This document shows positions 22,581-36,456 of a stretch of 64,000 nucleotides of DNA, piece after piece (within the stretch, counting starts at the first letter, position 1; every line of letters starts with the position of its first letter). The stretch covers positions 1,245,001 to 1,309,000 of the forward strand of contig OY821748.1 of the NCBI GenBank assembly GCA_963682055.1, written 5' to 3'. A program made the translations under genes and the position numbers. This DNA comes from Primula veris (Eukaryota > Streptophyta > Magnoliopsida > Ericales > Primulaceae). The notes beneath the pieces were generated by a model. That model made no database searches. It saw only the letters and a list, made by a program, of their open reading frames with translations, and had not been told where the DNA came from.

Positions 22581-24798
22581 AGCAAAATTATTATTAAAGA
22601 AAATTTACTTTGTTTTGGATCTTATTTATTATATTCTGACTTTTTGGATATTTAAACAAAATTTTATAAAATTTGAATTTATATTTATATTTTTTTATTA
22701 TACTAATACATGTTTAACTTATAATTTTTCCTATGTCTTACAAAATTTACTTATTTACTTTTTATTTGGTTTTGATTTTTGAGCTAAAACTATATTTCTC
22801 TTATTGCTGACACTTGATGAACAAAAGTGATTAGTTAACATAAACCTTTTCAGACAATTTGGCAAGAAAATCTTAAGTGGATTTGACAAATAATAATGGG
22901 GTGATGCCACAGAAGAAGAAGAAAATGAAATTATTAAAGCATGAGATCTTCAATTTTATTTAATTTTAACACTCATTGTTCCCCAAGAATCAAACACACA
23001 GCTTATATATTAACAACTTTAATTCAAGATACACAAAGAATAGATGTATGTGTGCAACTAATTAACAAATGTTCAATGTTTAATTATTGGATGCAAAATT
23101 CTATGTATACAAACTGGCAAAATAAGATATCTAATTGTGTATCATAGTACAACATATAAGTACTCTTTCAACAAAAAAAACACGAGTTTTCTAGCAACTA
23201 TGTTTACAACGAAATAAACAACTATAAGCATAAAATTCTTATGGTTTTATTGTGTCTCATACAGTCACATGTCCCGAATAAAATTGTCAAATGAGATTTT
23301 TCTACAAAAAAAACATGAGTTTTCTTACCTCAATTAAGTGACAAGGACAATTGATGATAGTAGTCTGTTTGGAGGATATTCATAAGTCAATTTTGATGCT
23401 TTATTTGCAATTAACTTAAATTGATTTATTATAGAGTATGTAATAAAATGAAGTTCCCAAATTTGAATATGGGAAACTATGTTATATATGTTTGTTAACA
23501 TGTTTTTTTGTCCAAAATCATATTTTAAAAATCTGTTTTGATAATCCACTGAAAAACTATATTTTAAAAATCTGATTTTTTTTTATATTTTTCACCCTAA
23601 AAATCATATTTTCATAAACTAAATAATTTGACTTACCAAACATTTTAAAATTTAAAATCCAAAAATCGACTAAAAAAATTTGTTATCAAACGAGTCTCAT
23701 GTGAAAAGTCAACCATGGTGATAACAAAATCTAGAATTACATCAACAACCCTCGGTTTCGTTTAAGCTATGCGACTACCCCAGTGTTTTTGAAAAATTAA
23801 ATCTATCTAAACCCGCTCAGGTTTAAATTAGAGTATGATTATAACTTCAATAGATCTCCATGAAAAATATAGCAAAGTTATTTTATTCATAATGACATCG
23901 GTTACTTTTGTAGTATCAACCATATATATAACAAGCTTGTATAGTCAAAAGATTTGCAACTTGCTTCAAAAAAATTCTTAGGGGACACAGAAAGTATGTA
24001 ATTAAATAATTGAGCCTCATTGTATAGACTTGTTAAATACTTAAATATATATAATCCAAAGTCAGAGGTTAATTATTTCAATTGGACATAGCAAAATATT
24101 AAGCATATACCTATCAAAAATATTGCGGTTTTGGTTCCAATCAGAAAAGGTCATTTGTCATATATGATGCAATATTATAATTATGGGAAAGGGTGCTCCT
24201 AATTATTTATTCAAGTATAGTTAGCCATACGGGATCATATATACTAACAAAAAAAACCACCTTATGTGATCAAATAATTGAGAACCCATATAAATAGTAC
24301 ACTCATATAATAATTAGGACAAGTGCAAATGTACTATCTTCGATTACAAAAAAGAGTAATGGAAAGAAGGTGCGGGGTCCCTAGCATGCAAAACAATTCT
24401 AAAAGAGTAACTTTAATTTACAGTTTACCGGGATATATAGGTGTGGGCTGGTAGGGGCTATAGCCCCGCTCATATTATGAAAACACCTACCATTCAGTGT
24501 ATAATTTACATATAAATTGTGAAAATAATTCACTCATTGTGTTTTGAAGAACAATATTTAGAGTTTGATACTTGTAAAAATAATATACATTACAAAGTAT
24601 TGTAACTGGTACACCTCCAAGCCCTAGGGTATTAAACCCCTTCGATATATACTACAAGAAAATTACAGTAAAGCAACAACAATTAGCAACTTTTGATTAA
24701 TTAATTATTGCTATAGTTCAGCATACAAAACTGTTACTAAACTGTTGTAATCGTGTTTTTGTTTTATTTTAATGATACTACCACCTCATTCATAAAAC
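22581..24798. other. intergenic, no gene recognised
   Basis: AT-rich DNA upstream of the calmodulin-like gene. A CTACAAGAAAATTACAGT string at 24652-24669 resembles a CACTA terminus but has no partner. A GGGGCTATAGCCCC palindrome at 24457-24470 is reminiscent of plant MITE ends. No coding evidence. Confidence 0.45.
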
Positions 24799-24805
24799 TA
24801 TATAA
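24799..24805 (+). promoter_or_regulatory. TATA box of the calmodulin-like gene
   Basis: TATATAA lies 85 bp upstream of the first ATG (24884). Consensus and spacing only. Confidence 0.45.
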
Positions 24806-24883
24806 GTGCATAGCCCAGCTAAGAATGAGCTATACATATATACAACTCTCTATTTCTCTCTAGCTTGTACAAAAGCAATTTCT

Positions 24884-26708
24884 ATGTCAAGCACAATGTC
24901 TAAAGCACTTAACGAAGAAGAAATTGTTGAGTTCCCAAAAGTATTTAGTCTCTTTGACAAGGATGGAGACGGTATTTATAAATATACTTACACATGCCCT
25001 CTTATTTTGTCTCCATGTTTTCTTATAATTAATACTTTTCCTATATCTTTGTGTGATAAATTACATAGAATTTGAGAAATTAACTTCTTCTTCAACTCAT
25101 TCGAAAGAGCAAAAGTAGTTTCACATACTTAGTTTTTTCGGTTTACAGGTTACTTGCTTAGTTCTCACACAATCATATCCATTTTATTAATTTGTCTGTA
25201 ATACTTTTGTATTCTAGCTTTTACATTGTATATATGAACAATATTCAAATTCTTTCAGGAGGTTTAAGTCAATCGGATAAAGGCTTTTTATCACATGGAA
25301 TATATACCCTCTAATCCTGGAAATACATGATTCAATTTGAAAAAGCTAAAATGTGCCACAATACTGTACATTGTTAACGTTCTTATAATTGCATAAACCA
25401 GCCTTTTGCGTCCCCAGTTGCAAATTCCATGAAATTCTTTTAACTTACTCATAAATATAGAGAAACACATCAGAATTGGAATTTTTTGTTGTTGTATTTA
25501 TGGTGAATGTTTGTTAGTAGCTAGCAGGTTGAATGGATTGTTCTTGAATATATAGGTTGCATTACAGTTGAAGAATTGGCAACGGTGATCAGTTCATTAG
25601 ACCAAAATTTAACAAAGGAGGAGCTTCATGACATGATAAATGAGGTCGACGGTGATTGCAATGGCACCATCGAGTTCACCGAATTTTTGTACCTTTTGGC
25701 CAATGAAACAAAGGTATATATATTCATCAACCACTATATTATATAATATGTGGATACATAATGTTAATAAACAGTACTATCTGTGATATATCCCTGCCAC
25801 CCTCAATACTCATCGTCTATCGAGTAAGGTCGTTATTGCAACAAGTGTGAACATACGTTATTGGGTCCATATCGTACAAAGTTCATGTTATCGCCACACA
25901 AGAAATTATCAGGATACCATTAACACCACGTCTTTTGCAATCGGAGTTGTTGCTAATATTTTACACCAAGTCAACTAACCAAATTTTTTCTTAAGAGAGT
26001 AGAACTCCTCTATTAGAAGCAATATATTCCATGCACAAAACCATGCAAAATTTTGCATACAAGTACCAACATTTTGTATGGAAAGTTCAATTTATTATTT
26101 AGATGATTTTTTTTTTCCGTTTTCAGGAGACAGATACCGAGGAGGAACTTAAAGAAGCTTTCGAAGTGTTTGACGAAGATCAAAATGGCTATATTTCAGC
26201 AAAAGGGGTGAGCAGACCTGTACTCTTTCTCGTTTTTTTTTGTGGAAAATTTAGACGTTTATTCCCTTGTAATAAATTTCATTATGAAAAAGTAACTAGA
26301 AAGTTTAAGAAACATAATTAGTTAGTGATATTTTTTTTCTCTCTTCATTTATGTTATTATTTATTTTTCTTTTTCTCCAAACAATTTTTTTTTATCCTTT
26401 TGTTTATGCAATGAATCTTAAATTCTAAAATTTAATATGTTCACAGCTGTTGTACAGCTCCCTCTATTAGAACCCTAAGCAAGCTAATGGGCGTTTCAAT
26501 ATATTTAATTGGGAACACAAAAAAGAGCATTAATTTAAATTGACTATCTTATTATATTTTATTTTTTTTACAGCTGTGGCATGTGATGATAAATCTTGGG
26601 GAAAAACTAACAGATGAAGAGGTGGACCAGATGATCAAAGAGGCAGATTTAGATGGTGATGGCCACGTAAATTATGAAGAATTTGCTAAGATGATGATGG
26701 CAGTTTGA
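24884..26708 (+). CDS. calmodulin-like protein, CML8/CML11 type
   Basis: Ca2+ sensor with four EF-hands. Exons: 24884-24971, 25556-25713, 26127-26207 and 26574-26708, all GT-AG and in phase, giving 153 residues (149 if the ATG at 24896 is used). EF loops: 1 at residues 25-36 (DKDGDGCITVEE); 2 at 61-72 ([12 protein letters not shown]); 3 at 98-109 ([12 protein letters not shown]); 4 at 134-145 ([12 protein letters not shown]). Loop 3 ends in Gly instead of the bidentate Glu at position 12, which should weaken Ca2+ binding there; the codon lies at the exon 3 donor (GGG|GTGAGC). [10 protein letters not shown] and [13 protein letters not shown] match the CML8/11 group (from memory). Cytosolic or nuclear; there is no C-terminal lipidation motif. 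It differs from calmodulin by its three introns and sequence. Confidence 0.88.
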
Positions 26709-27474
26709 TTTAGTTTTAGATTTCTTAAACATGACACTTTTTTACCTTCAGAAATTGGTATTCAAGTTACTGCTATTCTTTGTTTTTCCGTCACATAAAT
26801 CTTTCCGATTTTCAATTTTTGTTGTAACCGACGAATGTATAAGATTTGCAGCTAGCCAAGGGTATTTCATTTCCTTGCTGATTTTGATCGAATACGAATG
26901 TTCTTGTAATTTTTACTATTCTTTTTAATTTTCGCTTTCAAACCAATGTTGATTTGGATTTTGCTAATGCGACACAATTTTAAATCCTTGATCGACAAAT
27001 TAGCATCGCAATCTGATCCATGTACGTAGCTAGAATTGATCTCGGCCTAGAAATTTCGAGTATCACATCCATCTCAAATCTCAAAGGCATGCCCAAACTG
27101 GTAATTATAATTCAACTTTACCACAGGGGTGATACTGAGGGGGTGCAGCAGGTGCGATCGCACCGGACCTCACGATTCCGGTGAACCTCTCAGGACCCCA
27201 CGACGCTGATAAAAAATAATTTTGTGTATAAAAAAACTATACGTGTAAATATATGCTAGTAAAAAAATTACAAGTAAATTAAATGGCACGATTCTTTTTA
27301 TATTAATGAATTTGTTTGTTTGAGAGTAATTATTTTGTTTTGAAATTTCATATTGAAGCGATAATTGAAAAAATGATCCAATTTTTTTCAATACCGGGAA
27401 ACAAAAAATCTCATGACCGCTCCTGCTCTACCATCATAGGATGTAATTTTTATTATCTCCGTCATAATTTCATA
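26709..27474. other. 3' flank of the calmodulin-like gene, no gene
   Basis: 3' untranslated and intergenic sequence. A GC-richer patch at 27125-27205 (GGGGTGCAGCAGGTGCGATC) stands out from the AT-rich background and may be a transposon end, but no partner repeat was found. Confidence 0.4.
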
Positions 27475-27710
27475 CTCCCTCCGTCCCAAATTATTGGGGT
27501 CATACGAAATTACGTGCAAATTTGACCGACAAATAATTCATATCTAAGTTGTCGAAATCAAAATTTTTAAAAATTAATCACATAGTTTAAATGTTAAATT
27601 ATATGGAAAAAAAAATTAAATTTTACATTTCAACAATTTAAATACGAAATATTTTTCGATTAAAATTGCATGTAGATACATAGAGACTCAATATTATGGG
27701 AGTGAAGGAA
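27475..27710. mobile_element. Stowaway MITE (Tc1/Mariner type)
   Basis: Starts CTCCCTCCGTCCCA directly after TA (27473-27474) and ends TGGGAGTGAAGGAA before TA (27711-27712). This is the classical Stowaway terminal repeat with a TA target duplication. About 236 bp, AT-rich, no coding capacity. Confidence 0.85.
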
Positions 27711-30538
27711 TATTAATTTATCATTTACGGGTATAGAGAAAAACAAAGAATTCTATGTATGTGAGGTTGAATCTTGCACGGCCTTATAACTTGGAATGAG
27801 TATCAAAAATATTTGGAAAATATATTTGTATCATGATTGTAATATAATTAAGTTCTATAACCTTAAAATTTAAAGATACTTACCAAGTTATGGGATTATA
27901 TTATTATAGTGTACGTATGAGTATAGATTGCTCTTAATTTTTTTTGCATTTGCTTGTTTTCTTACTGGCTTTTATTATAGTAGTAAAAAATTAAAAGCAT
28001 TTCACGTGAACTTTGACCAAAGATTAATAGCCTTTGTCCCGTTCACAATTTTTCTTCAAACCAGTTGTCACTAGACTGACCATAAATTTTCATAATACAT
28101 TAAACAGAAATTACTACTACTAATTTAACAAATCAAATACTAGTAATAAAATGAAATGATACTCTTATGCTGTACAAAAAAACAAGAAACAACTCAGCCT
28201 AGCTCGCTAGCTAAGCTATACTGAGATGTTTGGAAATTTAAAATTATTTTAATTATGTTTTATTTAAGGCTTGCCATTGAGCCACTCTAGATTGTTTGAT
28301 TAAATATAACTACTACTAATCAAATATGTTTTTTTTTTCTTTTGATCACACGGTTCAATAACAGTTTTGCCTTTTTAGCAATTCCATTACCATATGTGCA
28401 TAGATAAAAATATTATGTTTAACAAGAAAATACCCAAAAAAAAAAATGATTACTACACAAAAAAACAAAAGGAAACAACTCAGCCCAGTTATTTTGGGTT
28501 GTATAGTTTTTGACATTGACCACACTTAATTATATCACTATGGTTGGTGGTGCTTTTGAAAATAATAAAGACTTTCGACTAAAACCGTAATAAGAGGCTT
28601 TATTTTATTCATTAAAAGAAGAACCTACTTTAACTATTAGGAGTAGTTGTTATAAATTTGTGATGCTTTTTTTCTTTTCTTCATATATACTTGTCTTATT
28701 ACACAAAACAGAAAAAAAAAAAGTACTCTAGTTAATTTTCTGATAATATTTTAAATAATTTTTTTACACTACGTGAAATAAGCCATTCAAGTGGATCGAA
28801 CATGGACGTTGTTACGAGGTTACAAAACAGTGCTTGTAATTATCAATATCAGTCGTTCAACAAAGAGCCAAAAGCGGATCAGATACATTGCTTTAAAAGG
28901 TTGTAAACACATCAATTTTAAGTTGTAGCGTTTATCTGCGACGCGTTTCGATCCAAGGTGTAATGATTCATCATTTCAGCCGCTGAACTTGTAACGAATT
29001 ATTGACAAAAGCCAGCATAAAATTAACATGAAATCATCCTCCACAACACGAAGTTTTTTGTTATAACGGAAAAGATCCAATTTATCATTATAAACAAGGG
29101 GACCTAACCCGACTTACAACTAGATATTATAAAGCTAGCGGTGCTCTTCACCCGTTTAAAAGCTCATGTTAATTTCGAACCGTCAAATAAGGTTTTGCGT
29201 ACGTATATCTAGCTGATTCCGATGTAAGCTCATGTTAGGTCCTTTGTAAATAGTCCGTTACTCAAACCTGGGTTTATGAGTCCAAGTTCTTCACCCATAC
29301 TCTTTATATGCTCTTTACAATTTGTGCCCAAAAGTCAATCTGGGGCTTCTCATCAAAAAAAAATGTGTCCAAAAATATCCGAGTAGCTTTTCAAAAAAAA
29401 AAAAACGAGTAGATCATCAAAGCACTCTTGTAATCTCGTTTCTTCCATAACAATGTGCCCATTGATAACAATTAGATTTGAGAAAGTTATACGATGTATT
29501 AATTCATCATATGAAATTTGCAAATCTGAGCCAATTTAGTGTTATAGCCGGGTTATTGCGGTTCCAAATCTAGTAGCCTCAGAGCCACCGCTCAGTAACC
29601 ACCTCGGACAAGCTAGCATGTACTTTACACATTTAGCCCTCCAAAGTTGTATTTTCAATTCAGTGTCCTAATTTTCTTTGAAATTTTAGTCTTAATAGTT
29701 TTATCCTTAATGCTATCTTAATAGTTCTCTAGTAATATGATTTCGGAAAACCAAAAATTTGAACCTGCAGTGTAATACAACTTAATAGGTGACCCTTTTT
29801 GTTAAATATAGTTGGGTAAAATGTGTTTTCCACTTTCTAGTTTCTACTGAATATGTTAGCCTAGATGTTATAACTTGTTGGTTTCCCTGTATTACCAACC
29901 GAAAAGCGATTGTGAGGAATGAAATTAAGAGCTACACACTTCTATAAAAGCGATTAAATTAACTTTGAAAGCAAAAACTCTATATATTCCTAACAACTTT
30001 CAAAATTTATAAGAAAATTGGAATAATTTATTTCCAGGAATTTCCATATACTAGCCTAGCACAGAAGCTAATCCTAAAGTAGGTTGTTGAAGTTCAAAGA
30101 TAGATTTTGGAATCAATTTCTGTTACACTATAAGCCAAAGTTGTACTCCTATCGAACCACAAATGGCATACAAAGCCAAACAAAAGTTATTACATTTATA
30201 TGCACTCTGAATCTTGCTTAGGTTTACACATGATGAAATATCTTTACATGAGACAAATATACATTTCATTGATATAGTATTAATGGATCCTCTGCATTCA
30301 GAGAAAACGACCAATTTTCTACTTCCTCATCAATAATATCACAAGAAAACATGAGAAGTTATACTTTTCTCTTTAGGAAAAGCTAAAATATAGTATACAG
30401 CTATGTACTTGTTTTATAATCTTAAAGGGACAAAAGAGGGGAACTTTCAAAGGCTTTAAAGAGAATTGTTAAGCTCCCAACTCATTTGCACATTTTAGCA
30501 TAACAGTCTTTACACATTGGCTAACTCTCAAACATACA
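27711..30538. other. intergenic, no gene recognised
   Basis: AT-rich DNA with poly-A and poly-T runs. I see no coding exon, RNA gene or bounded mobile element. Confidence 0.45.
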
Positions 30539-30720
30539 AGGCCTTGTTTGGTTGATGTATTATTATGGTGAAATCGAATATAAAATCTACGTTTTGGGCA
30601 TCAGAAACCGGGTAAATTTTACACTGGACTAGTAATGTCATGGGATAGCAGCACATACAAAAAATGGGTATATATAGAAAACTGGCTAGGGTAATGTGGT
30701 TTTGAGATATTTAGTTCATG
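30539..30720. mobile_element. MITE-like element, second copy of the 17427 family
   Basis: Begins AGGCCTTGTTTGGTTGATG and contains AAAATGGGTATATATAGAAA, aligning with the copy at 17427-17670. A segment of about 50-60 bp within it (30570-30630) recurs near 31465-31520, including 26 identical bases around CTACGTTTTGGGCATCAG. Confidence 0.45.
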
Positions 30721-33700
30721 CTTCATTTTGTGCAAAACTAACCTCATAGTTATTTCGAATTATGTATGGAATTATGATGTAAAAAAAAAATGAGATTGTA
30801 AGTTTTTGTTACCAACACCCATGCTTACTTTAATGAAGAATGACAATATGATACAATGGTAACTGATAAAGTATCATCCAATTCTCTGCAAGTTTTGCAC
30901 TACAAACATGTGATTGGATAACAAATATAAAATCGTTCAAGCAAAACTAACACACACAAAATAGGATTAGTCACCGTTAATTTATAATCATGCTTGTGAT
31001 TCTTAGTCGCGGACTATGCAGCCAAGCAAGTAAGCAACCAAACCAAGTGTAAAAGAGTTCTTACTGAACCATAATTCCAAAATCACAAAAAAAATGTCCA
31101 ATTAAGATTGCAATGATGTACATTGAAGCAAAGCTTATGAAAAGTTTACACCAACGACAATTAAGATATTTCCACCTTATATTGCACCGGTAAGGAATAT
31201 CCATCTAGAGAGTTAAGCCAACAAATTATGCTCGCTTTTCGAAACTGTGCAAGTCTAAACCATTTTTTTCTGAAAAGAAAGTTTAAACCATCTTAAGAAA
31301 AAAAAAACTTCACTGAGTTGCTTAGAACGGCAAATTAACCAGTCTTATCCAATTCAGTGCGTACAATTCAATATACATGAACAAAAGGGTCAACTTTTTT
31401 ATTTTTCACTTTTGAATTTGAAGAAGTATAAACAATATAAAAAGTTAATTCTGGTTAAATAAGAAAATCGAACTATAATCTACGTTTTGGGCATCAGAAA
31501 CCTAGCTAATTCAGCTGGACTCAGGAAGAAGAATCTAAACATATATAGATAGGGGCAATAAAACTAACCAAATTTTATAACATATTTACCATCCACACAC
31601 ATACAAGACCATAAATAGAACAAAACTGCAAGGGCTAACACCTGAAAAGTTTTCAAATTTTCTGCATAAACAATGTAAAAACTATGTCGCGGGTCAGCTA
31701 AAACGTAGAAATTAAAGTTAAAACTTAAAAACCATATTTCTTAGTCTCAAATAAGTAATTTTATTTTGGTTAGAAAGAAGCAAGCCTAAGAACCGTATAG
31801 ATAGCCTCTTCACCTTAGATTTTTACACAAAAATAAACATGAAAAAATCGCAACACAAAACGAAGAGTAACATACCTTATGGAGAAAACCCTAATTGATA
31901 CAATCTATTTTATTTATTTATTTTCAGATAGAAGGTATTTTGGTGCAACAAACATAAGGTGAAGCAACCACATGATCTAATCACCTCTCCTTTTTTAAAG
32001 TGAAAAAAAGTGTTGAGATCATGCTGGCAGCTTCAACTGATGGTGGTGCACGATTAGGTTAGAGATCAATATATACTACCTTCTCCATTTTGTTTTTAAA
32101 AGGAAGGCCATCTAGAGAGAATGAGAGGTATAAATAGGGTTTATTCTTTGTGTCCATAGCAAGAAAATTTACAGAAACAGGTTCCCATATTTTTTTACAT
32201 GATTATATTTGGCCCCAGAATAACATTTTCTTATCTTATATAACTACGGACACAGACGTTCTGGAAAGCTCGTTCGAAATAACTTGTTTCGGATTTGGAA
32301 TATTTTGTAATAGGAACTCATGCTCAGAAATAATGAAGCAATCAAAGGATCCGGGAATGATTTATAGATCATTTACAACAAATTAGTCTTTTTAATGCCG
32401 TTTACATTGCCAAGAATTTTCATAATTTAAGCATATTAAGACTCTTATAGGAATACAGAAAAATCAAGAAGAAAAAGTGACTCCCTCGTATGTGTTTATT
32501 ATTAAAATCTGAGACCTAATAATCAATAAAAAAAAAGTCCGAAAATTGGTATCTCATTTGTAACTATGGGAACCAGATAGACTTTTCTTTGTGGAATAGT
32601 AGGGACAGCCCTTGTGATTATCCTGTATAAGAATTAAGACCACAAATTATAAATTTTACTTGGTAATAAATGATCGAGAACTGGTGTGTACGTACTCCAA
32701 TTTTATTAAAGATATAGTAGTTTATTAGATGAGAAATTAATATGTATAGTGTGGTCCCTTTCTGATATGCAAATTGAATAATGTCACGCCAATTATACCA
32801 ACAGTACCGGCGCATGCAAATGAAGGTGCAGTCCTGGTCAGTGAGAATTTCTTAATATTGTAAAAAAATAAACACGATTATAATTAGCTTTAAACTTGGA
32901 CCGTTTCTTACAAGTTATATATACCTCTTTTATTATATATTTCATTATATTTATCAAAGATTAAATCATGGTGTAGTTTTATAGATTATTTTCTCTCGAA
33001 CTTAAAATGTGTGGCAAGTGTTCATGTTCGACAGTGTAACATAAGCAATTTTCTTGATACATAATAGTATTTATTGAACAAAAGGCAAAGAAACCAATTA
33101 GGCGGTGTCAAATGTCAATGAGATAACAAAACCTAACAAGCATGGTAACTAAATTGTCATCTTATTGCATGGATTTGGAATATAGACAAATAATTGTTGG
33201 AAAAAGTTATACTACGCATGCTTTCATTTCCACCCTTTTTTATGTGCAAATTAAACATGTTAATATATTCTTGAGTGTTAGTAAAATTTGTAAAAACATT
33301 GTTAGTGCACTATTATATAAGCATAATTAATAATCATGCACAATAGATTTGTAGTCTCTAATTGTTTAACGAGGTCGAGGTGAGCCGAGAGCGAGAAAGC
33401 TTTAGCAATTTTTTGCACAAGTGCTTCAATTTATTGACCATTTTTTTTTCCTGCTGCAGTTCTAATTAACTGATCAATTGTTTAATTTAATTTGTCGTTT
33501 ACAAGTCGTCCAAATTAATTATGATTATAGTTTTCTCCTTGACCCAAGCTTTAAGATGTATTTTCCCAGTGTCCTTCAGTCTGAAAAATGCCCATTAACT
33601 TTTTTTTAATAATCACGGTCCAACTTTTATTAATAATTCGAAATGTCTTACAAACGTCAGTACAACAAATATTACAACCATCTAGCCGAAAACGATCAAA

Positions 33701-33888
33701 GACAAAGATGGAAAAAATGCCAATTAACTTGTATATGCTTAAAGGCCACATTAAACGACACATTTATGCAATTACAAAAATAAGTAAAGTACTGGTTGCT
33801 TTTAGTATATGATAAGAGGGACCATGTCAATGTGTTACTAGGTGTTGCATAAGGTTCACCAAAATAAAAAGAATAGCCATACCCATCA

Positions 33889-33891
<3 letters not shown>
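30721..33891. other. intergenic, no gene recognised
   Basis: AT-rich DNA. Apart from the partial repeat near 31465-31520 shared with the preceding MITE-like element, nothing is recognisable. All open frames are short and lack codon bias. Confidence 0.45.

Positions 33892-33957
<66 letters not shown>
33892..33957. repeat. (AT)33 microsatellite
   Basis: An uninterrupted dinucleotide run of 66 bp, long enough to be highly polymorphic and prone to cruciform extrusion. Confidence 0.95.
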
Positions 33958-33961
<4 letters not shown>

Positions 33962-34044
33962 AATCTCCACCTAATTATGGCTTATAGGTTGTTGCTTAAG
34001 GTTCAACCAAACATGTATATATATACATTAAATTATATAGTGTA

Positions 34045-34291
34045 CTCCATTCGTCCTTAATTATTTTTCCCAAAATAAGTGTTCATTTTTCTAATTTATC
34101 AATGAAAAAATGATAAAATTACTATAATATCCTTGAATATTGCAATGAATATTTTTCAAAAATTGACAATAATAAGTTAATAACCGTTTAAATTAAAGTA
34201 AGTCTATATTTGTAACTTTCATATACAATTAATGATAGATACTAATATTTGCAAAAGACAAACATAGACAGTTAAAAATGGATGGAGATGG
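34045..34291. mobile_element. Stowaway-like MITE
   Basis: Left end CTCCATTCGTCCTTAATT after TA (34043-34044); right end AAATGGATGGAGATGG before TA (34292-34293). The ends are imperfect inverted repeats of Stowaway type, about 247 bp apart. Confidence 0.7.
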
Positions 34292-34293
34292 TA

Positions 34294-35920
34294 TAAATTA
34301 AATTATGAGAATTTAAAGCTTGCAACCAAATTACAATTTGTTGGATTTACAACTGATAGAAGCCAGCTCATAATAGCTAAGCTAGTTACTTGCATATTGA
34401 AACAGTTGGATTATGACTTGTGTAAAAAAATATACCCTATATTTGGAAAAACATTGATCTTCTTCAAGAAATGATATTATTCTCCTAGGCTGTTAGGTCA
34501 GTGTGACTGCAGATAATTTAATTCACCATAAACCAATATTTAGCCACAATAAACTAGTGGTACAAAAATGTGTATGTATGCATTAAAAAAGTTATGTTAT
34601 TTTTAAGCAAGACACCATTATTTTCATTTCAGTAATATGGACCTCACCCAGTTAACTTACATAGATTTGTCCCTAATAACATTACATCCTTGCATACAAT
34701 AGACTCCTAGAACTCGTACGTTAAGTAAAGATTGAACATTTACGTGGACTTCACAAAAGTTTAATAATCCAGCAAAATGCTTAGTTACGTATGTTAGAGA
34801 TAACTTTGTAAATCGTTCGGACTAAAAACCTATGGTCTTGTATTGTGTGGATGATTTGGCTTGATTCTTACATAAAATGTTCTCTTTTTTTTAAAAAAAT
34901 GAAATGCATTATTTGCTTAAAGCCTTCAAAGCATATGCTACATGTATAGATGAAGTACTAATGCTATCAATTCTAATAGGAATATAAGAAAGATGTGAAC
35001 CTATCTATCTTACTACCTGTGATGTGTGCCAGTATAGTGATTCCTGAATACTGATAATATATGGACCACACTATGAATATATGCAAAAAAGGATTTTAGG
35101 CTTCTCTTTTTATGGCACAAAACCCAAGCTCACTAGCCAACTAATAATACATTGGGCAGACAAAAAAAAACGATTATTGCATATGTAGGCATACAGTAAT
35201 GTTTAAGGAGTGTACTAGTTTACGATTGCTGTTTTTTTAGGTTAGAACTTAGAACACAATTTAAGCCTATGCATTCAAATGTACAATGAAAAAGTGTTAC
35301 AATTATACTAGAAAGATTGAATAGTAATTAAACGAGTGTTTTTGTCTAAACATGGCATACATATAACACAATAAATATATAATTTGTTGATTAGAACCAA
35401 AGAAAAGATATAGTACTGGTAATTACACGTTCATACAAATTGTACGTTGTCCCGAAACGACAGGAAAATAACAAAACGAATAATGCAAACTACACGACTA
35501 GAAACACCCCAAGTGTAACACCACAAAATCGAAACAAACACAATGATACTTTGGATATTCATAAGAACTTGCTCCTCTGAAAATTGAACTCTTTTCATAA
35601 CTTTTCCAATTTTTTCTTCTCACAAGGAAACTAAACTCATTTATCGAGTGTATATGTTTTCACTATTTAAGTCTTATGTATAATTAATGTGTAACTATAT
35701 TGTTCAAGGTTCTTGGTCATACATAGCTTTGAATTTTGATGGTTTGCTGGCAATGTCTTTTTCGTTGTTAAAAAAAGTTGCACCGAAAAGAAGAAAATAA
35801 AATTAAAATTAGTAATTCATTGTCAAAATACTCGCTATATTCAACGATAGAGCCGTTCACCGATGAAATGTCAGATTTTTATGACTAAATCCGGTATGTC
35901 TGCGAGCCCAAGAGATTGTT
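34294..35920. other. intergenic, no gene recognised
   Basis: AT-rich DNA with no coding evidence on either strand. Confidence 0.45.
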
Positions 35921-36082
35921 AGGAATGCAAATGAGAAGAACTGAGCCCGTCTTTGTTTAAGCTCACCTCGTCTACCAAACGAGTCCCAAGATCATGACTC
36001 GTCTCGTTTATAAATGAGTCAGAGCGGAGTATGTTCACAAGCCAAGTCTAAACACGTTTTCAGGCTCATTTATAATCAAATC
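35921..36082. mobile_element. fragment of the 22073 hAT-like family
   Basis: AATGCAAATGAGAAG..., CTGAGCCCGTC, AAACGAGTCCCA, CACAAGCC and AACACGTTTTC appear in the same order as in the left part of the element at 22073-22580. Only the left end is present, so this is a truncated or decayed copy. Confidence 0.55.
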
Positions 36083-36456
36083 ACATCTCATGTTCTGGTT
36101 TTCCATATATATTTTTCTTATATATAATGGCAACAGATATTTTTCATTTTCTTCAAGCAACTAATTTAATAAGTTGGCCACTTATTCAGGAACAAACCCA
36201 AAATTAAATAGTGCGAAATTGTTGATGAATGGACTAGTAATTTCTCAAGTAGCCTTTTAAGACTGAGATCGCAAGTCTTAGAATATATTTACTCATATGA
36301 AACAAAAAACAATCGGTGCTTTGACAAATTGTTGAATAAAATAATCAAGAAAAAACATGAAAATCCTTTAAATGAAAGACATTGAGAAATTATTGAATAA
36401 AAATAATCAAAAACCCAACAAAAATAGTCACAAACTTGTGGAAAATCAGTTTCAAA

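Noticed and set aside
24652..24669. CTACAAGAAAATTACAGT as a CACTA terminus near the calmodulin-like promoter
   Set aside because: No matching opposite end or 3-bp target duplication found; a single short match is expected by chance in AT-rich DNA.
33842..34060. Open frame with a long IYIYIY run
   Set aside because: It is only translation through the (AT)33 microsatellite.
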